8,363 nucleotides of DNA, taken from Planococcaceae bacterium UBA3378 (GTDB taxonomy: Bacteria; Bacillota; Bacilli; Bacillales_A; Planococcaceae). The position numbers were made by a program, and so were the translations under genes. Below, piece after piece: positions 1 to 5,064 of the stretch. Under the pieces are notes generated by a model, which saw only the letters and a list, made by a program, of their open reading frames with translations, ran no database searches and was not told the DNA's origin. Position 1 is the first letter of the stretch; every line of letters begins with the position of its first letter. The stretch is taken from assembly GCA_002359075.1 (NCBI GenBank), contig DEQA01000042.1, positions 1-8,363 on the forward strand. Direction: 5' to 3'.

Positions 1-77
1 CAGGTGACAGTTTAAAACCACTGGTAGAGGAAGAGAAAAGGTATGAGCATTTTGTGACAGAAAAGGGAAAACGATAG
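1..77 (+). CDS. C-terminal tail of an unrecognised protein (cut by window edge)
   Basis: From base 3 one frame is open for 24 codons and ends in TAG at 75-77; the other two plus frames stop within the first 15 bases. The tail is strongly charged (GDSLKPLVEEEKRYEHF then VTEKGKR). The GDSLKPLVEE segment faintly recalls the last helix of HxlR/winged-helix regulators, but this is too short to assign. The reading could also be chance. Confidence 0.3.
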   Translation, partial: GDSLKPLVEEEKRYEHFVTEKGKR

Positions 78-258
78 ACAGTCAGCAACTGAAACGTTAT
101 CGTTATACTACAACGTGATAGTTTAAGAGGAAAAGTAAGCTTTTACAAAGCAGACCGCCTCAATAGATACCGCTTAGATGTATTTAAAAGATGAGAGAAG
201 CTGATCTTTTAAATGATCAGGTAGTAAACAGATCAAGAATTGATTAAATAAAAAGCAG
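78..258 (+). promoter_or_regulatory. Leader or intergenic region with mutually exclusive stem-loops upstream of the spx-like gene
   Basis: No gene is supported here. Two overlapping inverted repeats are visible. AAAAGAT (186-192) pairs with ATCTTTT (204-210), and CTGATC (201-206) pairs with GATCAG (215-220). They share 204-206, so they cannot form together. AGCAGAC (149-155) is also complementary to GTCTGCT (273-279), the 3' arm of the terminator-like hairpin that follows. This geometry would suit attenuation of the downstream gene, but no known riboswitch or T-box motif is recognisable. A short dyad, AACGATA (70-76) with TATCGTT (98-104), lies at the start. A weak TATACT at 104-109 has no matching -35. 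Confidence 0.3.
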
Positions 259-292
259 GGGGCAGGCGAATTGTCTGCTCCTTTATTATTTT
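259..292 (+). terminator. Terminator-like hairpin before the spx-like gene
   Basis: GGGGCAGGC (259-267) pairs with GTCTGCTCC (273-281) with two G-U wobbles, followed by TTTATTATTTT. An A-run precedes it, so it could work on either strand. It sits only about 20 bases before the ribosome binding site of the spx-like gene. It either ends upstream transcription or acts as an attenuator. Confidence 0.5.
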
Positions 293-310
293 GATAGGTA
301 GGTGAATAGA

Positions 311-736
311 ATGACCGTAAAGATTTTTTCCCATTCCTTAAAAGCAAATACAAAAAAAGCCATGCAGTGGTTTGACCAGCATGATGTTCCGTATGAATTG
401 TACGATTTACGACAACGGCCATTTTTGTATGAATATTATTTGAAATTCCTCAATTATGCCGAGCCCGGCCAAATGGAGTTTTTATCCACACGCTCAAAGG
501 CTGGTATAGCACTTCAGCAAGAAATTGATCAGCTCACGATTAATGAGCTGTATAACCGCATAAAATCCAATCCGAAATTGCTGACAGAGCCCATTATGAT
601 GGATGAAACACGCGTTCTGTTCAGGTATCAGGAAATTGAAATGACCCAGTTTCTTTCCCGAACACAAAAACAAGCACTTTTCGAAGGGGTATCCCAAAAA
701 TTCGATAAGCTATCCCATAGTCTTAAAACGAACTGA
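311..736 (+). CDS. Spx/ArsC-family regulator-like protein lacking the CxxC redox switch
   Basis: A 141-residue protein of the Spx/MgsR branch of the ArsC thioredoxin-like family. Known Spx proteins bind the alpha C-terminal domain of RNA polymerase and reprogram transcription under thiol stress. The family is recognisable from the start (KIFSHS), the central Gly53 matching Spx Gly52 (alpha-CTD contact) followed by STRSK at 59-63, and NPKLL..PIMMDE at 87-99 with a helical tail. The Spx Cys10-x-x-Cys13 pair is replaced by Lys11 and Thr14, and the protein has no cysteine at all. The RR before P-I in Spx (Arg91/Arg92) is Thr92-Glu93. It may still bind polymerase but cannot use the known disulfide switch. 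ATG 311 is chosen over GTG 302 because AGGTG (300-304) lies six bases upstream. It appears monocistronic. Family assignment is fairly sure; function is not. Confidence 0.8.
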   Translation: MTVKIFSHSLKANTKKAMQWFDQHDVPYELYDLRQRPFLYEYYLKFLNYAEPGQMEFLSTRSKAGIALQQEIDQLTINELYNRIKSNPKLLTEPIMMDETRVLFRYQEIEMTQFLSRTQKQALFEGVSQKFDKLSHSLKTN

Positions 737-773
737 ATAGAAAAACAGCCCTATTTTTTCATTCGGCCCTAGG

Positions 774-799
774 ATTTTTGTTGTAAATGCAACAAAAAT
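774..799. repeat. Perfect 10-bp inverted repeat, candidate operator or weak terminator
   Basis: ATTTTTGTTG (774-783) and CAACAAAAAT (790-799) are exact complements around a 6-base spacer. The core TTGTTG-N6-CAACAA looks like dyads bound by MarR-family regulators, and the remnant of a MarR gene begins 62 bases downstream, so an autoregulatory operator is plausible. It could instead form a GC-poor hairpin ending the spx-like transcript, but no clean T-run follows. Confidence 0.5.
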
Positions 800-807
800 A
801 CGTTAAA

Positions 808-836
808 TTGAAAATAAAGTTTTTTCTTATTTACAA
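808..836 (+). promoter_or_regulatory. Weak candidate promoter upstream of the marR/paiA remnants and paiB
   Basis: TTGAAA (808-813) is followed after 17 bases by TTACAA (831-836), a poor -10. It lies just after the 774-799 dyad, as expected for a repressed promoter. If still active it would now transcribe the decayed region into paiB. Assigned by eye only. Confidence 0.25.
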
Positions 837-861
837 AAAATAATCTGAGGGGAAGACCGTG

Positions 862-998
862 ATGAAAGAAGTTATTCATGAAATAGGAATGATTGCACGA
901 GCGTTGGAACCCAGTAAAATATAGAATTCAAGGAATATGACCCCACAAAGGGACAGCACTTATATGTTGTACGAATATATAAACATCCCCGGATAACG
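862..998 (+). pseudogene. Truncated, frameshifted N-terminus of a MarR-family regulator
   Basis: A GAGGGGA ribosome binding site (847-853) precedes ATG 862, which opens with MKEVIHEIGMIARALEPSKI and then hits TAG at 922-924. In another frame from 921 the reading continues as IEFKEYDPTKGQHL then YVVRIYKHP up to about 998. Together these match the N-terminal dimerisation helices and the start of the winged helix of a Bacillus MarR group that, as I recall it, reads MKE..REIGMIARALDS..NIEFKE.DLTKGQ. Only about the first 45 residues remain. The recognition helix and C-terminus are gone, and the sequence passes directly into paiA-like sequence, so an internal deletion is inferred. It is non-functional as a repressor. 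Confidence 0.7.
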
Positions 999-1001
999 AA
1001 A

Positions 1002-1149
1002 ACAGGGGCGATAAAAGTCTTAAGATCAAAAAATTTACATAAAAAACAAGTTTCATAAGCATGGACCGGGCTTAATCCAAATTGGCTTGCATACGTTTTA
1101 TATGGGAAACGAAAAGCAAATGAACATTATGATGACGAAAACCATTCTA
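1002..1149 (+). pseudogene. paiA: Remnants of a paiA-type polyamine N-acetyltransferase
   Basis: Bases 1007-1030 read GDKSLKIK, like the segment before the acetyl-CoA site in PaiA. After a frame change in the A-run near 1030, the next frame gives IYIKNKFHKHGPG (1033-1071) and then LIQIGLHTFYMGNEKQM with MMTKTIL (1072-1149). These match, from memory, IYIKNSFQKHGLGK and the C-terminal FVQTGAHSFYMG...MAKTL of Bacillus PaiA, a GNAT enzyme of about 172 residues that acetylates spermidine/spermine. The N-terminal half is absent. About 38 residues between HGLG and FVQ, holding the rest of the GNAT fold, have dropped out without changing frame. Stops interrupt both frames. It lies directly before paiB, the usual partner gene, which supports the assignment. 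Confidence 0.75.
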
Positions 1150-1174
1150 TCAATTTTTCGAAGGGCGGATGAAT

Positions 1175-1795
1175 ATGTATATTCCAAAGTTTTTTAACGT
1201 TACAAATGCAGAAGAAATCCAGGATTTTGTTCAGGAAAATTCTTTTGCCACTATTGTGACAACAGATCAGGGAAAGCCGATTGCCACTCATGTGCCGGTG
1301 CAGCTTAGGAAAGAAGGAGATAATTATTTCCTAACAGGACATATAGCTGTCGGAAATCCGCAGTGGGAAACATTCGAAAACTGCAAAGACGTTTTAATCA
1401 TGTTCCAAGGGCCGCATGCCTATATTTCATCCTCCTGGTATGAAAAAGAGAACGTGCCAACGTGGAACTACCAGGCTGTACATATGTATGGCTCGGCCTG
1501 CATTTTGGACGGAGAAGAGCTGGCGCGGGATCTGGCCATGCTGCTGCAAAAATATGAAAACCACCGCAGCAATCCGGTTTTATGGGATAAACTTTCTCCA
1601 GGGCTGTTAAAGAATCAAATAAAGGGCATTATCGGATTCAAAATCACTGTAAAAGAAATTCAGGCTGCATACAAGTTAAGCCAAAATCGTACAGATGAAG
1701 ACTACCAAAATATCATAAAGAACCTTTATAAAGAAAATGATCATAACGCTGAGCAAATGGCGCAAGTGATGGAGAAGAATCAATTTAAAGGTTGA
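1175..1795 (+). CDS. paiB: PaiB-type FMN-binding protein (protease/sporulation regulator family)
   Basis: A 206-residue protein, the usual family length. It has the PaiB/FMN-binding split-barrel signature: MYIPK at the start, HxPV at 39-42, TGH..GNPQW (54-64), MFQGPHAYISSSWY (76-89), PTWNYQAVH (95-103) and the C-terminal GFKI...QAAYKLSQNR block. In Bacillus subtilis PaiB is genetically linked to repression of degradative enzymes and sporulation, and paiB lies next to paiA. Family members bind flavin; a direct DNA-binding role is not obvious from the sequence. ATG 1175 is preferred to ATG 1169 because the family begins MYIPK and AAGGG (1161-1165) is nine bases away. Here the paiA partner is decayed, so this copy works without its original operon mate. 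The frame is intact with no sign of decay. Confidence 0.9.
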   Translation: MYIPKFFNVTNAEEIQDFVQENSFATIVTTDQGKPIATHVPVQLRKEGDNYFLTGHIAVGNPQWETFENCKDVLIMFQGPHAYISSSWYEKENVPTWNYQAVHMYGSACILDGEELARDLAMLLQKYENHRSNPVLWDKLSPGLLKNQIKGIIGFKITVKEIQAAYKLSQNRTDEDYQNIIKNLYKENDHNAEQMAQVMEKNQFKG

Positions 1796-1820
1796 TGGAA
1801 TATAATTTCTTCAAATTAGT

Positions 1821-1848
1821 CGTTTTTTATAAAACGTTTATTTTTTTA
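1821..1848 (+). terminator. AT-rich terminator-like hairpin after paiB
   Basis: CGTTTT (1821-1826) pairs with AAAACG (1831-1836) around TTAT, followed by TTTATTTTTTT. It starts 25 bases after the paiB stop. The stem is short and GC-poor, so it would be weak alone; a stronger terminator lies at 1980-2010. Confidence 0.35.
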
Positions 1849-1979
1849 GGTGTTTTTCTGTTGGCTATAAATAGCTAAAAAGTGTTCAAGTGGCATGATA
1901 TGAAACATATGGAAAGTAAGAAACCCAAAAGTACTTTCAGCTTATCGATTAGCTATAGTGAACTGTCAACATAAAATAG

Positions 1980-2010
1980 AGCTCCCAGCTAAAATAGTTG
2001 GGAGCTTTTT
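1980..2010 (+). terminator. Strong intrinsic terminator between paiB and the convergent lysR gene
   Basis: AGCTCCCAGCT (1980-1990) pairs along 11 positions with AGTTGGGAGCT (1996-2006), with one G-U pair and an AAAAT loop, followed by TTTTT. It lies between convergent genes (paiB ends 1795, the lysR gene ends 2020). On the minus strand the stem is preceded by the complementary A-run and followed by CTATTTTA, so it may also end the lysR transcript. Confidence 0.85.
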
Positions 2011-2019
2011 AGTGATCTC

Positions 2020-2898
2020 TTACGTTTTTTGCATCATCTCTATAAAATTTTGTGCCGCCTGCGACAAGCTGTGATCCTTGAGCCAGATTAATCCAACTGA
2101 TCCGGAAAATTCTGCTGTCTTTGATATCGGGTAAGCATGAATAGAATAGCCGCGATATGTTTCAAGTAAGGTTTCTGGAACAATCGATGCAGCAAAGCCA
2201 GATTCGACGAGATTCAATAATAGACTAATATCGGAACACTCGCCAACAATAGCTGGTTGTAGTTTAGCCCGGGAAAAAGCTTCTACAATCAAGTAATGTA
2301 CACCTAATCCCTCTGTGCTAGGAAAAAGAAGGGGATATTGTTGCATTTCATCTAGCGATACTTCCTGATCAGTGAATGTTTGCTTTTTCGATGTGATGAA
2401 GCAAAACGGCTCATTATATAAATGAAGTACTGAAAAATCCTCAAGATTTAAGGGCAAGCGGATAATGGCCAGCTCCACCATTCTGTCTCTGACTAATTGA
2501 CAAAGATGGGAAGATTCATTTTGCTGGATTTTATAGGTGATATTAGGATATTGTTTTTGAAATTGCTTCAGCAGATAAGGTAATCTGCTGACTGAAAATG
2601 TGTTGACGCCAATCGTAAGTCTGCCGTTGACACCTTTGCCGACTTCCTTTACCTCTGTTTTGGTTTCCTCCATCAATTGAGTTATTTGGTAAGCTTTTTT
2701 ATATAGCGCTTTTCCTGCCTCCGTCAATTCTAAAAATTTCCCGCTTCTTTCGAATAACTTCGCTCCAAGTTCCTCTTCCATTGCTTTTAATTGCTGGCTT
2801 AACGGAGGTTGAGACATATGAAGCCTTTTAGCTGCCGCAGATATTTTCCTCTCTTCTACGATAGCAATAAAATAACGCAGTTGCCTAATATCCACCAT
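2020..2898 (-). CDS. LysR-type transcriptional regulator, divergent from the deaminase cluster
   Basis: A 292-residue LysR-family protein of full normal length. The N-terminal winged helix-turn-helix (residues about 3-60) contains RQLRYFIAIVEE, AAAKRLHMSQPPLSQQL and the LGAKLFERS wing. A linker helix follows to about 88, then the two-lobed effector-binding domain from GRLTIGVNTFSVSRLP to the C-terminus, including the GFAASIVPE segment typical of the second lobe. The start at 2898 is chosen because AAAGGA (complement of 2904-2909) lies five bases upstream and the product begins M-V-D-I-R-Q-L-R-Y-F as in relatives; the ATG at 2913 has no ribosome binding site. It is transcribed away from the deaminase gene across a region holding a large dyad, the standard layout of a LysR activator with its target. 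The inducer is unknown, probably a substrate or product of the neighbouring deaminases. Confidence 0.92.
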   Translation of the reverse strand: MVDIRQLRYFIAIVEERKISAAAKRLHMSQPPLSQQLKAMEEELGAKLFERSGKFLELTEAGKALYKKAYQITQLMEETKTEVKEVGKGVNGRLTIGVNTFSVSRLPYLLKQFQKQYPNITYKIQQNESSHLCQLVRDRMVELAIIRLPLNLEDFSVLHLYNEPFCFITSKKQTFTDQEVSLDEMQQYPLLFPSTEGLGVHYLIVEAFSRAKLQPAIVGECSDISLLLNLVESGFAASIVPETLLETYRGYSIHAYPISKTAEFSGSVGLIWLKDHSLSQAAQNFIEMMQKT

Positions 2899-2930
2899 TG
2901 ACATCCTTTCCATACAAAAAATAAAAAAGG

Positions 2931-2978
2931 TATATGAAAAATGTTAACTAAACTAATTTTATTAATATTTTTCATATA
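2931..2978. promoter_or_regulatory. Large inverted repeat in the divergent promoter, candidate LysR operator
   Basis: TATATGAAAAAT (2931-2942) and ATTTTTCATATA (2967-2978) are perfect 12-base complements. TTAA (2944-2947) and TTAA (2962-2965) extend the arms to 17 with one mismatch, leaving a 14-base centre. It lies between the divergent lysR and deaminase genes. Its right arm overlaps the plus-strand TATAAT at 2975-2980. On the minus strand a possible lysR promoter (TTAACA, complement of 2942-2947, with TATTTT, complement of 2917-2922) starts inside the left arm. One regulator binding here could act on both genes. Confidence 0.6.
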
Positions 2979-2980
2979 AT
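2975..2980 (+). promoter_or_regulatory. Candidate -10 element of the deaminase cluster promoter
   Basis: A perfect TATAAT with no recognisable -35 at 16-18 bases upstream (actaat-type sequence), which is usual for LysR-activated promoters. A start near 2987 would leave a leader of about 95 bases before the deaminase ATG. A second weaker option is TATGAT at 2987-2992. Confidence 0.45.
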
Positions 2981-3009
2981 TATGCCTATGATAACATACT
3001 TTTAACGGG

Positions 3010-3029
3010 GATGCAGGCAGCCCTGTATC
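3010..3029 (+). other. Stem-loop in the deaminase mRNA leader
   Basis: GATGCAGG (3010-3017) pairs with CCTGTATC (3022-3029) with one G-U and a CAGC loop. No T-run follows, so it is not a terminator. It ends 40 bases before the ribosome binding site and could stabilise the mRNA. The conserved core of a purine riboswitch was not found. Confidence 0.3.
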
Positions 3030-3082
3030 AGGAAGCATTAATTCTGTTGCATGCTAAACCTATTAAAATGAGGTGAATAGAA

Positions 3083-3547
3083 ATGGATTTTGTGAAACGA
3101 ACGATTGAATTGGCGCGTGAAAATGTAGAAGCCGGTGGACGTCCTTTCGCTACAGTGATAGTACGTGATGGAGAGATACTTGCCGAAAGCCCGAACTTAG
3201 TGGCACAGACAAATGATCCGACTGCTCATGCTGAAATAGTTGCTATTAGGGAAGCGTGTAAAAAGATGCAAACCGAACATTTAACAGATTGTGATATTTA
3301 CATTCTCACTACACCATGTCCGATGTGTTTAGGTGCACTATATTACTGCAGCCCTAGAAAAGTAATTTATATTACAACGCGTGAAGATTACGCTCCTTAT
3401 TACAAAGATGACCGCAAGTACTTTGAGCTTGAAACATTTTATGATGAGTATTGCAAGCCTATTGAAGAACGCCGATTGCCTATGATTCAACAGCCGAATG
3501 AAGATAGTATTAAAGTGTATCAACGCTGGCACGAGATAAATTCATAG
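3083..3547 (+). CDS. Guanine deaminase-like zinc deaminase (CDA superfamily)
   Basis: A 154-residue cytoplasmic deaminase of the cytidine-deaminase fold. The zinc site is visible: His49-Ala-Glu51 in PTAHAEIVAIREAC and Cys79-Pro-Met-Cys82 in TTPCPMCLGA. Glu51 would be the proton shuttle. The start (ELARENVEAGGRPFATVIV), the NDPTAHAE block and the C-terminal YCKPIEERRLPMIQ segment track Bacillus GuaD (guanine to xanthine plus ammonia), whose C-terminus completes the partner's active site in a swapped dimer. The residue before PCPMC is Thr rather than the Glu of GuaD, and the middle (DYAPYYKDDRKYFE) diverges, so another aminated purine, triazine or pyrimidine is possible. ATG 3083 has GAGGTG seven bases upstream. 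It is the first gene of the LysR-divergent cluster, 36 bases before the first amidohydrolase. Fold and chemistry are sure; the substrate is not. Confidence 0.85.
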   Translation: MDFVKRTIELARENVEAGGRPFATVIVRDGEILAESPNLVAQTNDPTAHAEIVAIREACKKMQTEHLTDCDIYILTTPCPMCLGALYYCSPRKVIYITTREDYAPYYKDDRKYFELETFYDEYCKPIEERRLPMIQQPNEDSIKVYQRWHEINS

Positions 3548-3583
3548 TAAATATATAATGAATATTGGAAAGGAACGGTGTAT

Positions 3584-4813
3584 GTGAGCTCTACTTATTG
3601 GTTAACAAATATACGTTTAGAAACAAGTTATCAGATTAATGAAGGCATTGTAACAGGAACGAATTCAGAATGTTTCCATTTATTGATTGAAAATAAGAAG
3701 ATTGCAAAGATAATAGCTTCTACTGAGGAGATAACAGATGATTTGCCGAAAAAAGATGCGAAACAGCTATTAGCGCTGCCATCCTTTGTAGAAAAACATT
3801 GTCATTTGGATAAAACATTGCTTGGCGATCGCTGGCGTTCTGTGACACCTGTCCGAAATATCTTTGAACGCCTGGATATTGAAAAAGAAGTTCTTCCTTC
3901 TTTGGAAACTCCTACGCAGGAACGGGCGGAATTATTGCTTGAAACCTATGTGGCATGTGGTGTTACCCATGTACGGACACATGTAGATATTTATCCTGAA
4001 ATAGGGTTGAAGAATTTAGAAAACGTTCAAAAGGCATTACGTACATTTGAAGGGAAATTGACGTATGAAATTGTTGCCTTTCCACAGCATGGTCTATTGC
4101 GTACAGATTCAAGAGAGTTAATTAGAGAGGCGCTGAAAAATGGAGCAAGTTTTATAGGTGGTGTTGATCCTGCTACAGTGGATGGAGATATAGATGCTTC
4201 ATTAAACGCTATGGTGGAGTTAGCCGTGGAAGGAAACGCTGGTATCGACCTGCATTTGCATGACCCGGATCATTTAGGGATTTTCACCATAAAAAAATTG
4301 GCCCAGCTAACAAAAAAAGCTGGTTTGCAAGGGAAAGTAGCGATCAGCCATGCGTTTGGACTCGGAGATATTCCGCTGTCCCAGGCTGAAGAAATGGCTG
4401 ACCTGCTTGCTGATGCAGGTATCACCATTATCTCCAGCGTACCGATTAATCGCAATTTCCCTCCAATGGGCTTATTACGTAAGCATGGCGTACCCGTTGC
4501 TGTTGGGTGCGATAACATTTTTGATGTGTGGTCACCGTTCGGCAATGGAGATATATTAGAACGCGTCGGGCGTTTGGCGGAAATTTCTCACTGGGTGGAT
4601 GAGTACTCACTGTCACAGGCACTTTATTATATTACGGACGGTAAGACACCTTTAGATCAAGAAGGTAGACAAGTATGGCCGAAGATCGGCGATGAAGCGA
4701 ATCTTGTTTTGGTCGAAGCATCCTGTTCTGCTGAAGCTGTTGCCCGCAGATCGAAGCGGGCAGCTACGATATTCAATGGAAAAATGACTTCAGGCTCACT
4801 TGAATCATACTAA
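3584..4813 (+). CDS. CodA-like amidohydrolase/deaminase, paralogue 1
   Basis: A 409-residue member of the amidohydrolase superfamily (metal-dependent TIM barrel), nearest in motif order to cytosine deaminase CodA. Visible sites: His72-x-His74 in EKHCHLDK, Gln168 in IVAFPQHGLL, His224 and Asp227 in DLHLHD, His256 in ISHAF, and metal Asp310 in GCDNIFDVW. Gln-to-His (56) and His-to-His (32) spacings agree with CodA (58 and 32, from memory). The acid corresponding to CodA Glu217 is Asp, and the residue after the metal Asp (CodA Asp314) is Asn311. The end, WPKIGDEANLVLVEASCSAEAVARR, is the returning beta-sandwich. GTG 3584 is taken as start because AAAGGA (3569-3574) sits nine bases upstream and the WLTNIRLET block then lines up with the paralogues. 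Probably cytoplasmic and cotranscribed with the preceding deaminase. The likely reaction is hydrolytic deamination of an N-heterocycle; the exact substrate is unknown. Confidence 0.85.
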   Translation: MSSTYWLTNIRLETSYQINEGIVTGTNSECFHLLIENKKIAKIIASTEEITDDLPKKDAKQLLALPSFVEKHCHLDKTLLGDRWRSVTPVRNIFERLDIEKEVLPSLETPTQERAELLLETYVACGVTHVRTHVDIYPEIGLKNLENVQKALRTFEGKLTYEIVAFPQHGLLRTDSRELIREALKNGASFIGGVDPATVDGDIDASLNAMVELAVEGNAGIDLHLHDPDHLGIFTIKKLAQLTKKAGLQGKVAISHAFGLGDIPLSQAEEMADLLADAGITIISSVPINRNFPPMGLLRKHGVPVAVGCDNIFDVWSPFGNGDILERVGRLAEISHWVDEYSLSQALYYITDGKTPLDQEGRQVWPKIGDEANLVLVEASCSAEAVARRSKRAATIFNGKMTSGSLESY

Positions 4814-4867
4814 GAGCGCTTAGCTACTTAGTGTTGTGGGTTGGTGAAGAAAATAATATGGGTAGTT

Positions 4868-4906
4868 GTCTTTGGAGACTTGTCTTTCATACAAGTACTC
4901 AAAGAC
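4868..4906 (+). other. Long stem-loop or interrupted dyad between amidohydrolase genes 1 and 2
   Basis: GTCTTTG-GAG-ACTTGT (4868-4883) faces ACAAGT-ACT-CAAAGAC (4891-4906), with 13 of 16 positions complementary around a 7-base loop. Only a diffuse T-rich stretch follows (4911-4923), so it is at best a leaky terminator; it could also be an operator or an mRNA processing site. The rest of the gap (4814-5064) has no gene. It holds a short dyad ACTAT-AC-ATAGT (4933-4944) and a possible promoter -10 TATAAA at 5028-5033 without a good -35. Confidence 0.45.
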
Positions 4907-5064
4907 ATACCTGTGTTTGTTTTAAAAGTCAAACTATACATAGTCAGCATCGAATATAGTGGAAACTTAACCTGAAGGGGCTGTTTCTATAAGTCAGAGG
5001 GCTATCAATAGATTTTAGCATATTCAATATAAATGAACTTGAAAGTGAAAGGGGCGTGTTTTTT

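Noticed and set aside
174..422. Minus-strand open frame of 82 codons overlapping the spx-like gene
   Set aside because: There is no ribosome binding site, no recognisable motif, and it runs across the terminator-like hairpin and the start of a well supported gene.
1061..1172. Plus-strand reading ending in TGA at 1170-1172 and overlapping ATG 1169, looking like a coupled upstream gene
   Set aside because: It is preceded by a stop, and a different frame over the same bases matches PaiA; the overlap with 1169 is coincidental.
3000..3082. Purine riboswitch or T-box before the deaminase gene
   Set aside because: Only a small hairpin is present; I find no conserved purine-riboswitch loop sequences, T-box motif or terminator.
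300..3085. Same AGGTGAATAGA leader before ATG 311 and ATG 3083
   Set aside because: This is a short ribosome-binding sequence likely to recur by chance; nothing else is shared upstream.
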